Shown piece after piece: positions 5,538-12,894 of a DNA stretch of 20,591 nucleotides; position 1 is the first letter of the stretch, and each line of letters opens with the position of its first letter. The position numbers were made by a program, and so were the translations under genes. Below the pieces are notes generated by a model. The model ran no database searches and was not told where the DNA came from. It saw only the letters and a program-made list of their open reading frames with translations. Source of the stretch: a virus; the IMG/VR virus record IMGVR_UViG_3300024348_000302, positions 1-20,591 of that record. One strand, given 5' to 3'.

Positions 5538-6317
5538 ATGGCCATTGCATACGATCAACTCAGCGGTGATAGAAGAGAAAAAATTGTAAGAAAACGTTCC
5601 TTACAATTGGATACATCTGCTTTTGGGGAACGAGTTGTTCCCGGAGTACCAATGGGCGCCGAACCAGAAAAACCAGAAAAGCTGGAGGTAGAGTTTCAAG
5701 ATATTAAAGGCAACCTATCAAAAGATGACACCCGAGTTAAAATATTAGTTCCTCCAAAATACATTACTAAATTTCTTAAAGGACCAAATGATGAGATTGC
5801 TAATATTGGAGGAATATTATTTCCGTATACTCCAAGTGTTAGTTATGAAGCCAAGGCCGAATACGCTGAATCAAAACCTTTACATTCAAACTTTTCTACC
5901 AACTTTTATCAAAGAAGTAGTATAGGTAATATTTCAATTAGCGGAAAATTTTCTGTAGAAAACGCAGACGATGCTGTAATATATCTATCAACTATGCATC
6001 TTTTAAAATCTTTAACAAGAATGAGGTTTGGTGGTGATCCAGATGCCGGCGCCCCACCCCCCGTTTGTAGATTATATGCCGGTGGTGAAGCAATGTTGCA
6101 CAATGTTCCCGTAGCAATTGCAAGTTATAGAATAGAGATGCCCGACAGTGTAGACTATTTTACAATTTCTAATCATATAGATTTTGGTACAACCGCAGTT
6201 CCTGTAGTATCTACTATTGCAATTACTTGCGTGCCTATGTATAGCAGAGCTGAAATGCAGAAATTTTCTGTAGCTAGCTATAATGATGGTGCCTTTTGGA
6301 AACAAGGATATATTTAA
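5538..6317 (+). CDS. Baseplate tail-tube cap/initiator-like protein (gp48/gp54 type)
   Basis: This 259-aa protein opens the baseplate operon. After a polar N-terminus (1-60) it has a tube-like core: VKILVPPKYIT (67-77), GGILFPYTPSVSYEAKAEY (91-109), HSNFSTNFYQRSSIGNISI (116-134), PPPVCRLY (173-180), VPVAIASYRIEMPDSVDYF (190-208) and ITCVPMYSREM-like ITCVPMYSRAEM (229-240). This is typical of the protein that marine T4-like phages encode just before gp53, where the hub meets the tail tube; I recall it annotated as tail tube cap (gp48) or tube initiator (gp54) but cannot decide between them. Ribosome site GAGGAA lies 7 bases before the ATG. Its stop overlaps the gp53 start by one base. Confidence 0.7.
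   Translation: MAIAYDQLSGDRREKIVRKRSLQLDTSAFGERVVPGVPMGAEPEKPEKLEVEFQDIKGNLSKDDTRVKILVPPKYITKFLKGPNDEIANIGGILFPYTPSVSYEAKAEYAESKPLHSNFSTNFYQRSSIGNISISGKFSVENADDAVIYLSTMHLLKSLTRMRFGGDPDAGAPPPVCRLYAGGEAMLHNVPVAIASYRIEMPDSVDYFTISNHIDFGTTAVPVVSTIAITCVPMYSRAEMQKFSVASYNDGAFWKQGYI
6304..6308 (+). promoter_or_regulatory. Ribosome binding site that fixes the gp53 start
   Basis: AAGGA (6304-6308) lies 8 bases before the ATG at 6317. It argues against the longer TTG start at 6296, which would add seven residues inside the upstream gene and has no such site. Confidence 0.7.
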
Positions 6318-6613
6318 TGACTATGTACGCTAAAACAAGTCCTTATTATAATTCGTCAATGGTTAATAATTACCTTGATGTTATTAATTTTAGAGACATA
6401 CCCAAAGAAAGAGATGATATCTTGTTTGAATTGACTGCTACCTATGAACATCGTCCTGACTTGTTGGCCTATGATTTATATAAAGATCACAAACTGTGGT
6501 GGGTGTTCGCCGTCAGAAATAGATCAGTTATCAAAGATCCGGTATTTGATATGGTAGCCGGGGTTAAAATTTATTTGCCCAAAGCATCTACATTGCAACG
6601 AGTAATAGGATAA
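6317..6613 (+). CDS. gp53: Baseplate wedge protein gp53
   Basis: This 98-aa protein is the small wedge subunit that, in T4, helps join wedges into the hexagonal baseplate around the hub. The diagnostic block is YEHRPDLLAYDLYKDHKLWWVFAVRN, followed by the Asp-Pro pair in KDPVFDMVAGVKIYLP, the usual gp53 layout of a LysM-like small domain. It is shorter than T4 gp53 (about 196 aa), as is usual in marine T4-like phages. I chose the ATG at 6317, which overlaps the preceding TAA (TAATG), because AAGGA lies 8 bases upstream and the gene is thus coupled to the tube-cap-like gene. The next gene follows 4 bases after the stop. Confidence 0.85.
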   Translation: MTMYAKTSPYYNSSMVNNYLDVINFRDIPKERDDILFELTATYEHRPDLLAYDLYKDHKLWWVFAVRNRSVIKDPVFDMVAGVKIYLPKASTLQRVIG

Positions 6614-6617
6614 TTGT

Positions 6618-9600
6618 ATGGCTGTAAATGAAGCTGAAAGAAAAACTGACACAGCTAAGACTAATCCAGACGGTGATGCCAAAGCAGATGTTGATGCAAA
6701 GCAACAAGTTGTTCAATCTGCTGAAGCAAACATTTTAAATTCCTACAGATCTATTACATATAGTTTTACCCTTGCTGGATTAAAAAAGGGATACTTAACA
6801 GATCCTAAAAAATATAGAGAAAGTGAATTAGATTTAATTATTTTAAAATCTGGAGGCAAGGGCAATTCTATAATAGCAGTCAGCGACGCCCCATCCGAAC
6901 AAGATGTACGACTGTCTCAACGAAATGATGATGCTGATCCTCGAGACCGTAGAGTACAAAGTGCTGCTCAGACTAATGTTGACGTATCTAATAATAATAT
7001 TAGTATGATTCAAGGATTTAATACAGAAAGTCCTGGCCGATTTGATATGTTCCTTGAAAATGTAGAAGTTGATACATTGATGACATTTACTGACGGTGGC
7101 GGTACTACATTACCAACACAAATTAAATTTGAAGTCATTGAACCCTATAGTATTAACGGATTTATTGAAGCACTCCATGTTGCATCTATTGCCGCCGGAT
7201 ATCCTTCTTACCTGCAGGCTAGTTTTGTTCTAAAATTAGAATTTTGGGGTTATCCTGATGAGGGCGAATTTTCAGAACCAATAAAAATTCCCAAGTCTGA
7301 AAGATTCTTTCCTTTAGGTCTTACCGGTATAGAGGTTGATATTACTGAAAAGGGAACTAGATATAGATGTAGTGCAGTTCCATTTAATGAACGTGCGTTT
7401 GGAGAACCAAACGTTGTTAAAAAACCTATACAGATGTCAGGAATTACGGTTAAAGATATTTTGTTAGACTTGATTAAAAATGTCAACGAACAGGTTGCAC
7501 TTTCTGAGAAAGACGGTAAAACAGAATCACTAGGTAATAAACACGACACCTATAGTATAAAGTTTCCAAGTTGGATAGATGGAGAAGGTTGGAAAGACAC
7601 TCCTGATAATAAAATTGGACTTTCAAAGTTAGTTGAAATCTTAAAAGACAATGCATTATATAAGATGGTTGATCCAGCCACTACTGAAAAAGCTACCGCA
7701 TATAAAGTGACAGGAACACAACAACCCACCGCTGCTCAACAAGCTAAAGAACCTGAAGCAGTTAAGTATACTCCTGGAAAAACTGTAGTTCAGTTTGCTG
7801 AAGGAATGAATATACATGAGGCTATATCTTCTGTTATTCGTGACAGCGAATTTGCTAGGGACATCTTAAAAAACGTAAAGTTAAGTATTGACGATTTTGG
7901 AATGATGGAATATTTTATGGTCAAGATAGAAGTTACTAATCTTGATATAATTAATGAATCATCAAAAAAACCATTTCAAAATTTTGAATATGTTGTTACA
8001 CCTTACAAGGTGCATTACACACGTATTCCTACCTATGGTCAAGAACAGATAGATGATAAAAAATTAAAAAAATTAAGTCTAAGAGAATACAATTACATCT
8101 ATACCGGCAAGAATATAGACATTATAAATTTTAAACTCAATTTTAATACATTATTTTTTGAAGCTGTACCTGCGGCTATGGGTAATAACGATATACCGGC
8201 CGCTAAAACTGGCGCTGCGCCTAATAATGCAGTTGATACGAAACAAAATCCGTCAAATTCAGAATCAACAGAAAACCAACAACTCCCTAGTCCGCCTACT
8301 AAAGTTGAAACAAGCTCTGTTCAAAGCACCGGCGGCAATGCCGGTCAACCGCTAAATGATTCATATGGTATACTAGCAAAGAAGATGCACGACGCTATTA
8401 TTGATTCTAAAGCTAGTATGATTATAGGCGATGTGGACTTATTAGGTGACCCTTTTTATATTGCTACTGGCGGTGTTGGCAATTATGTTTCTAGTCCTGA
8501 CGGCCGCGGAAAGACCAAGGACGGAGAAGCAGATCACATTTACAGCGAAGTATTGATTACAATAAATTTTCGTAATCCAATAGATATTAATCCGGACACG
8601 GGCATGATGTATTTTGATCCTCGGCTAATTCCATTTAGTGGAGTCTACAAAGTTAACAAAGTATCTAGTACTTTTAAAGACGGCACATTTAAACAGCGTT
8701 TACAAATTTTAAGGTTACCTGGACAAATATTAGATCAGGACATTGCTCCTAGTGACCCGGCCGATAGAATGATCACTACCCCGTCGGTTGTTGATCGTGT
8801 TATTCCGGATACTACTAGAGCAGAAAATCCAAGTCGACGATTAGATTCGAGTACAGCAATGGAACAACTTAATAGAGGCTTGCCAAGTCCCGGCTTACCT
8901 GGTGAGTTAAGTAACTTTACTGCGGCTACAGGAGGCCTTGGCGGATCTACAGCCGGAATGTTAATGCAAACTCCTGGCAGTGTATTAAGATCCGGGGTGC
9001 TATCAGCAGGTTCTTCTATAATAGGGCAACCTTTGCCTACTGATATATCTTCTAATATTAGATTAAATTCGTCTGGCCTCGGAGCTATAAATCAAACAGG
9101 ATTAGGTTCTGCTGCTTTAATTGCCGTGGCCGCAAATGTGTTAACAGGTAACATTCCGGTACCCCGAGCACTGGGTGCTGTTGCTACAGCAATTGGCGGA
9201 CTGGCCATTGCATCTGCTCTTAACAAATCAAATATAGGTTCTGGTATAGGAGAAGGCGCCACAATCAAACTGCCAGGTGTAGTCACAGATCCTACAGCAT
9301 TAGATGTTAAGTTTGGTTCTACAATTGATCCTACCAAACTAGCCAACGGATCAGTCAACAGTATACTTGGCGGAACAAAAGAATTAGGAGTAGCCGCTGT
9401 TGGAATAATTAGTAGTTTAGGAACTAAAATATCTCCGTTTGTTAACGACATTGGCAGCAAGATTGCAGCATTTAACGGATCTACTGCTGACCCCAACGCA
9501 ATTGGTGCTCGGGTAGGACTGGACGTTTCACAACTGTCTGGTTTAAGTAGGCAATACCAAAGTAAATCTTTAAATCAAATTGCAAGTTTTGGAAATAATA

Positions 9601-10094
9601 CACCCGAAGGAGTTAATCTTTCTCAGGCTGCAGACGCCGGTGTTGTATTAGATTATATTTCTCCAAGCAAGATTAAAAATATTCCTCCTACCATGCCTTA
9701 TTCAACTGCACCTGCACCTGGAGTAGACATTGCCTACGTCAACGAAGTTGCTGCTAAAGGAGGCGCTACTGCCGTAGCAAACTTATACGGAGTTAGTGAT
9801 ATTAAAAGTATATCAGGTAATCTTTTACCAGCTGGGGTAGTTGCATCTGCGCTGGCTAATATACCTACATCGCAAGTTAACCCATTTTCTAATATTACTG
9901 GGCAGTTTAATGCAGTAGATGTTAATTCTATAAAAGACAAAGCTGTATCTGGCCAATCTCAACTATCTGGATTAACTGGATCTGTTCCTATCCTAGATAA
10001 AAATTTAATAGGATCAGTTAGTGCTAAATTTGGAAGTAGCGCATCTGCTAGTCCACTAAACAAATTAATAAACGGAACCTTTAACATAGGATAA
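6618..10094 (+). CDS. Large baseplate hub-type structural protein with low-complexity tail
   Basis: This 1158-aa virion protein lies between gp53 and gp5, which points to the central hub. After a polar start (1-40) comes core 1, with NSYRSITYSFTLAGLKKGYL (41-60), a stretch containing PSYLQASFVLKLEFWGYPDEG and RCSAVPFNERAFGEPN, then VVTPYKVHYTRIPTYGQEQ (about 460-478) and YNYIYTGKNIDIINF. A Pro/Gln/Ser/Asn-rich linker (about 520-585) leads to core 2, with MHDAIIDSKASMIIGDVDLLGDPFY and YFDPRLIPFSGVYKV, which looks like the membrane-side repeat of phage hub proteins. From about 735 the remaining 424 residues are Gly/Ala/Ser/Ile/Leu/Asn-rich, with no Trp, His or Cys and a very hydrophobic stretch near 828-868. 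Proteins like the core are known in marine T4-like phages as unassigned structural proteins; equivalence to T4 gp27 or gp29 is not established. Ribosome site AGGA lies 8 bases before the ATG. Confidence 0.75.
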   Translation: MAVNEAERKTDTAKTNPDGDAKADVDAKQQVVQSAEANILNSYRSITYSFTLAGLKKGYLTDPKKYRESELDLIILKSGGKGNSIIAVSDAPSEQDVRLSQRNDDADPRDRRVQSAAQTNVDVSNNNISMIQGFNTESPGRFDMFLENVEVDTLMTFTDGGGTTLPTQIKFEVIEPYSINGFIEALHVASIAAGYPSYLQASFVLKLEFWGYPDEGEFSEPIKIPKSERFFPLGLTGIEVDITEKGTRYRCSAVPFNERAFGEPNVVKKPIQMSGITVKDILLDLIKNVNEQVALSEKDGKTESLGNKHDTYSIKFPSWIDGEGWKDTPDNKIGLSKLVEILKDNALYKMVDPATTEKATAYKVTGTQQPTAAQQAKEPEAVKYTPGKTVVQFAEGMNIHEAISSVIRDSEFARDILKNVKLSIDDFGMMEYFMVKIEVTNLDIINESSKKPFQNFEYVVTPYKVHYTRIPTYGQEQIDDKKLKKLSLREYNYIYTGKNIDIINFKLNFNTLFFEAVPAAMGNNDIPAAKTGAAPNNAVDTKQNPSNSESTENQQLPSPPTKVETSSVQSTGGNAGQPLNDSYGILAKKMHDAIIDSKASMIIGDVDLLGDPFYIATGGVGNYVSSPDGRGKTKDGEADHIYSEVLITINFRNPIDINPDTGMMYFDPRLIPFSGVYKVNKVSSTFKDGTFKQRLQILRLPGQILDQDIAPSDPADRMITTPSVVDRVIPDTTRAENPSRRLDSSTAMEQLNRGLPSPGLPGELSNFTAATGGLGGSTAGMLMQTPGSVLRSGVLSAGSSIIGQPLPTDISSNIRLNSSGLGAINQTGLGSAALIAVAANVLTGNIPVPRALGAVATAIGGLAIASALNKSNIGSGIGEGATIKLPGVVTDPTALDVKFGSTIDPTKLANGSVNSILGGTKELGVAAVGIISSLGTKISPFVNDIGSKIAAFNGSTADPNAIGARVGLDVSQLSGLSRQYQSKSLNQIASFGNNTPEGVNLSQAADAGVVLDYISPSKIKNIPPTMPYSTAPAPGVDIAYVNEVAAKGGATAVANLYGVSDIKSISGNLLPAGVVASALANIPTSQVNPFSNITGQFNAVDVNSIKDKAVSGQSQLSGLTGSVPILDKNLIGSVSAKFGSSASASPLNKLINGTFNIG

Positions 10095-10097
10095 TAT

Positions 10098-12392
10098 ATG
10101 GGATTTGAAACAAGAAAACGTGCCCCACTACCTAATCCGGGCCCCTTCCTTGCAGAAGTAACAAACCATCTTGATCCAACTTATATGGGTGGACTTGAAG
10201 TTGCTTTAATTAAAGGCATGCCTAGCTCTACAAAGATTCAAGGCGAAACTTATGTAGTTCGTTACCTAAGTCCTTTTGCAGGCAATACTTCTATTAGGCA
10301 CGAAGGAACTAACAGCAGCGATTTTAATGATGTACAAAAGAGCTACGGTTTTTGGGCAGTACCCCCAGACGTTGGAACCACAGTTATGGTTATCTTTATT
10401 GACGGAGATCCTAATCAAGGTTATTGGATGGGATGTGTAGCTGATGTATTTCAAAATCATATGGTGCCTGGTATTGCCGCCAGCAAACAAGTTGCGGTCA
10501 CAAAAGAACAGCGTAGAAAATACGGCACAGATTATTTGCCCGTTGCAGAATTTCACAAAAGCTCTAAGAAGTTAGAAAACCCTAACGTAGAAAGATTTGC
10601 TAAACCAGTACATCCTTTTGCAGATAGATTGGTACAGCAAGGATTGTTGTTAGACACAGCTCGCGGCGTTACTTCTAGTAGTGCAAGGCGAGAAGTACCT
10701 AGCGGAGTGTTTGGTATTAGCACCCCTGGCCCGCTCGATGATAGTGCTGGTGCTAAACGAGGTAAGTTGGGTTACGAAGGAAATGCACAAGCACCTGTTA
10801 GTAGACTTGGCGGCAGTAGTTTTGTCATGGATGACGGAGATGTCAACGGACAGAATGAACTGATTAGACTTAGAACAAGAACAGGTCATCAAATTTTAAT
10901 GCACAATAGTCAAGACTTGATTTACATTGCTAACAGTAAAGGAACCGCATGGATTGAAATGACCAGTAATGGTAAGATTGATATCTATGCCGCAGACAGT
11001 GTTAGTATACATAGCGAGCAAGATTTTAACTTCCGGGCCGACCGAGATATTAACATAGAAGCAGGCCGCAACATTCATATGCGTGCCTGCAATAACATGG
11101 AAACTAATATCACTGGGTACAATTATCTAACAGTTGACGGTTATCAGAAAATTGTTGTTAAAGGAAACCACGACGAAACAATTGGTAGTTTGGTAAGTAT
11201 TACAGCAGGACTCGGCTATGATGTTGAATCTGGCGCCCAAATTAATTTCTCTGCTGAAGGGGCATTAAGTCTTGCCAGTGAAGACAATATCAACCTAGGT
11301 ACAGCCGCAGTACTTAGTTTAGGTGCTAACGGCAATGTATTAATTTCTGGATCAAATGTACATTTAAATGGCCCATCTGCTACCGCCCCAAACATTGCAA
11401 CGTCTGCAGAAGTTCCTCCAGATTTGCCACTGTTTAGTCTACCGGATAAACAAGTTAGCTATGGTTGGAGCGATGGTAAGTTTTACAATACAGGGACTAT
11501 TAAAACTATCATGCAACGTGTGCCAACACATGAACCGTGGCCGCAACATGAAAACATTAGTCCTATTAAAGTTAGTGCTCCTGCTACAGACGTTACTCTT
11601 GCAAACGCACCTGGATCTGCACGTGTCGCTGCTGGCGTTCCCCTTAATCCTGCTGCTGGCAAACAAGAGCCTGCAAATCCACCTGAAGTTGTTCCTGGAA
11701 CTTGTACTCCCGAATTTTCTAAAGAGATCAATGCTAGTTCCGCAGCCCCAGGTATTGCTGCCCTCAAAGCCGCCTGCGCCAAATATGGAATAACAAGTCC
11801 TTATGCAGTAGCTTCTTTGTTAGGTATTGCAGGCGGCGAGTGTCGTTGGAGGTTAGTTGAAGAAGGATTTAACTATTCAGCAGACAGATTATTACAGGTA
11901 TTTCCTAGTGTGTTTAAGGGAGATAAAACATTGGCACAGCAATATGCAGGTAACCCAAACAATAGTCTACCTGAATTTTTATACGGGCACACTACCAAAA
12001 AAGGTCAAGGTCTCGGCAATACACAATTTGGTGATGGTGGCAATTTTATTGGTCGAGGTTATATTCAGTTAACCGGCCGCGCCAACTATAAACGTTACGG
12101 TAATATGGTGAACAAAGATTTAATTAACAATCCTAAATTGTTAAGTGATTCTACTATATCAGCTGAAGTTAGCGTTAAGTACATGCTTGACAGATGCAAA
12201 GTTGCACAAACAGATCCTAGCTATTTTGAAGCGGCTTGTAAGTCTATTGGATTTAATACACCTGATATTAAAGCTAGAAAGAAAGGCTATTATGAATGCT
12301 TTTTAGGACAGCTACAAGGTAAACTAGTAGGCACAGGCAGTGGCGGCATTCTTAGTGACGGCAGCGGCAATCCTGTAAGAACCGGCTCTTAA
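10098..12392 (+). CDS. gp5: Baseplate hub spike gp5 fused to a GH19 glycoside hydrolase
   Basis: This 764-aa protein is the needle-like spike that pierces the outer membrane. The N-terminal OB-fold (about 16-125) has the gp5/VgrG block YGFWAVPPDVGTTVMVIFIDG and GYWMGCV. Around 250-440 are short alternating repeats (KIDIYAADSVSIHSEQDF, DINIEAGRNIHMRA, SASEDNINL-like ASEDNINLG), typical of the triple beta-helix. After a Pro/Ala linker (about 440-530) comes a GH19 domain (about 536-750): GIAGGECRW with E581 in the catalytic-acid position, VEEGFNYSADRLL (587-599) with the second Glu, and FIGRGYIQLTGRANYKRYG (647-665). GH19 domains in phage endolysins cut the glycan strands of peptidoglycan. T4 gp5 instead carries a GH24 lysozyme between the OB-fold and the helix, and many cyanophage versions lack an enzyme. 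The start follows the previous stop by three bases, with AGGA upstream. Confidence 0.9.
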   Translation: MGFETRKRAPLPNPGPFLAEVTNHLDPTYMGGLEVALIKGMPSSTKIQGETYVVRYLSPFAGNTSIRHEGTNSSDFNDVQKSYGFWAVPPDVGTTVMVIFIDGDPNQGYWMGCVADVFQNHMVPGIAASKQVAVTKEQRRKYGTDYLPVAEFHKSSKKLENPNVERFAKPVHPFADRLVQQGLLLDTARGVTSSSARREVPSGVFGISTPGPLDDSAGAKRGKLGYEGNAQAPVSRLGGSSFVMDDGDVNGQNELIRLRTRTGHQILMHNSQDLIYIANSKGTAWIEMTSNGKIDIYAADSVSIHSEQDFNFRADRDINIEAGRNIHMRACNNMETNITGYNYLTVDGYQKIVVKGNHDETIGSLVSITAGLGYDVESGAQINFSAEGALSLASEDNINLGTAAVLSLGANGNVLISGSNVHLNGPSATAPNIATSAEVPPDLPLFSLPDKQVSYGWSDGKFYNTGTIKTIMQRVPTHEPWPQHENISPIKVSAPATDVTLANAPGSARVAAGVPLNPAAGKQEPANPPEVVPGTCTPEFSKEINASSAAPGIAALKAACAKYGITSPYAVASLLGIAGGECRWRLVEEGFNYSADRLLQVFPSVFKGDKTLAQQYAGNPNNSLPEFLYGHTTKKGQGLGNTQFGDGGNFIGRGYIQLTGRANYKRYGNMVNKDLINNPKLLSDSTISAEVSVKYMLDRCKVAQTDPSYFEAACKSIGFNTPDIKARKKGYYECFLGQLQGKLVGTGSGGILSDGSGNPVRTGS

Positions 12393-12398
12393 AAGGAT

Positions 12399-12406
12399 AA
12401 TAAATA
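12399..12406 (+). promoter_or_regulatory. Late promoter before gp25
   Basis: AATAAATA (12399-12406) matches the T4 late box at 7 of 8 bases and lies in the only 18-base gap between the gp5 stop and gp25. The predicted start (near 12412) falls on the gp25 ATG at 12411, so a transcript from here would have almost no leader. The motif overlaps the 3' flank of the ribosome site AAGGA (12393-12397). Confidence 0.45.
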
Positions 12407-12410
12407 CACC

Positions 12411-12848
12411 ATGGCCTACAAGAATTTAGAAATTACTCCTACAGATTATAATAGTCAACATACTAACAAGTTGACTCATTATTATAAAGGATTTAGCACC
12501 ACTAATCCAGATAACAGAGGATCTAAACTCTACGACTTTGAATTAATCAAACAAGATATTCTCAACCATTTTAACACAAGAAAAGGTCAACGAGTAATGA
12601 ATCCTACATTTGGTACTATCATTTGGGATTTATTAATGGAACCGTTGACCCCAAATATTAGAAATTTATTGACTAAAGATATTGAGACTGTATGTACTGC
12701 TGATCCAAGAGTATATCCTACACAACTACAAATCAACGAATACGAACAAGGTTATCTAATTGATGTTGTCCTTGTAATGAAAAATACAGATCAATCGTCG
12801 TCATTAAGATTGCTGTTTGATCAAAACATTGGTCTAGTTTTGCAATAA
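12411..12848 (+). CDS. gp25: Baseplate wedge protein gp25
   Basis: This 145-aa protein belongs to the GPW/gp25 family, the lysozyme-like fold that joins gp6 and the sheath base in the inner baseplate. It has the family's core: YDFELIKQDILNHFNTRKGQRVMNPTFGTIIWDLLMEPLT (41-80), with the near-invariant Glu-Pro (77-78), and then PRVYPTQLQINE and LIDVVLVMKNT. Length is close to T4 gp25 (132 aa). Family members have lost lysozyme catalysis and serve a structural role. The N-terminal 25 residues (TPTDYNSQHTNKLTHYYKGF) precede the domain. The gene sits between the spike and gp6, the usual order. AAGGA (12393-12397) is 13 bases before the ATG, longer than usual. Confidence 0.92.
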   Translation: MAYKNLEITPTDYNSQHTNKLTHYYKGFSTTNPDNRGSKLYDFELIKQDILNHFNTRKGQRVMNPTFGTIIWDLLMEPLTPNIRNLLTKDIETVCTADPRVYPTQLQINEYEQGYLIDVVLVMKNTDQSSSLRLLFDQNIGLVLQ

Positions 12849-12868
12849 TGTGTATGGTTAATTTTTAC

Positions 12869-12876
12869 AATAAATA
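12869..12876 (+). promoter_or_regulatory. Late promoter before gp6
   Basis: AATAAATA (12869-12876), again 7 of 8 late-box bases, lies in the 46-base gap between gp25 and gp6. The start would be near 12882, giving a leader of about 13 bases before the ATG at 12895. No good ribosome site lies in that leader. Confidence 0.5.
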
Positions 12877-12894
12877 TGGTATCAAGACAACAAT

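Noticed and set aside
6296-6316. Earlier TTG start for gp53
   Set aside because: It adds seven residues (METRIYL) inside the upstream gene without a ribosome site, while the ATG at 6317 has AAGGA at proper spacing.
7250-7549. 99-aa open frame on the minus strand within the hub gene
   Set aside because: Antisense to a well-supported long gene, no promoter or ribosome site, composition of a shadow frame.
11368-11793. 141-aa plus-strand frame within gp5
   Set aside because: Leu/Gln-rich shadow of the Pro/Ala linker of gp5 in another frame; no independent start signals.
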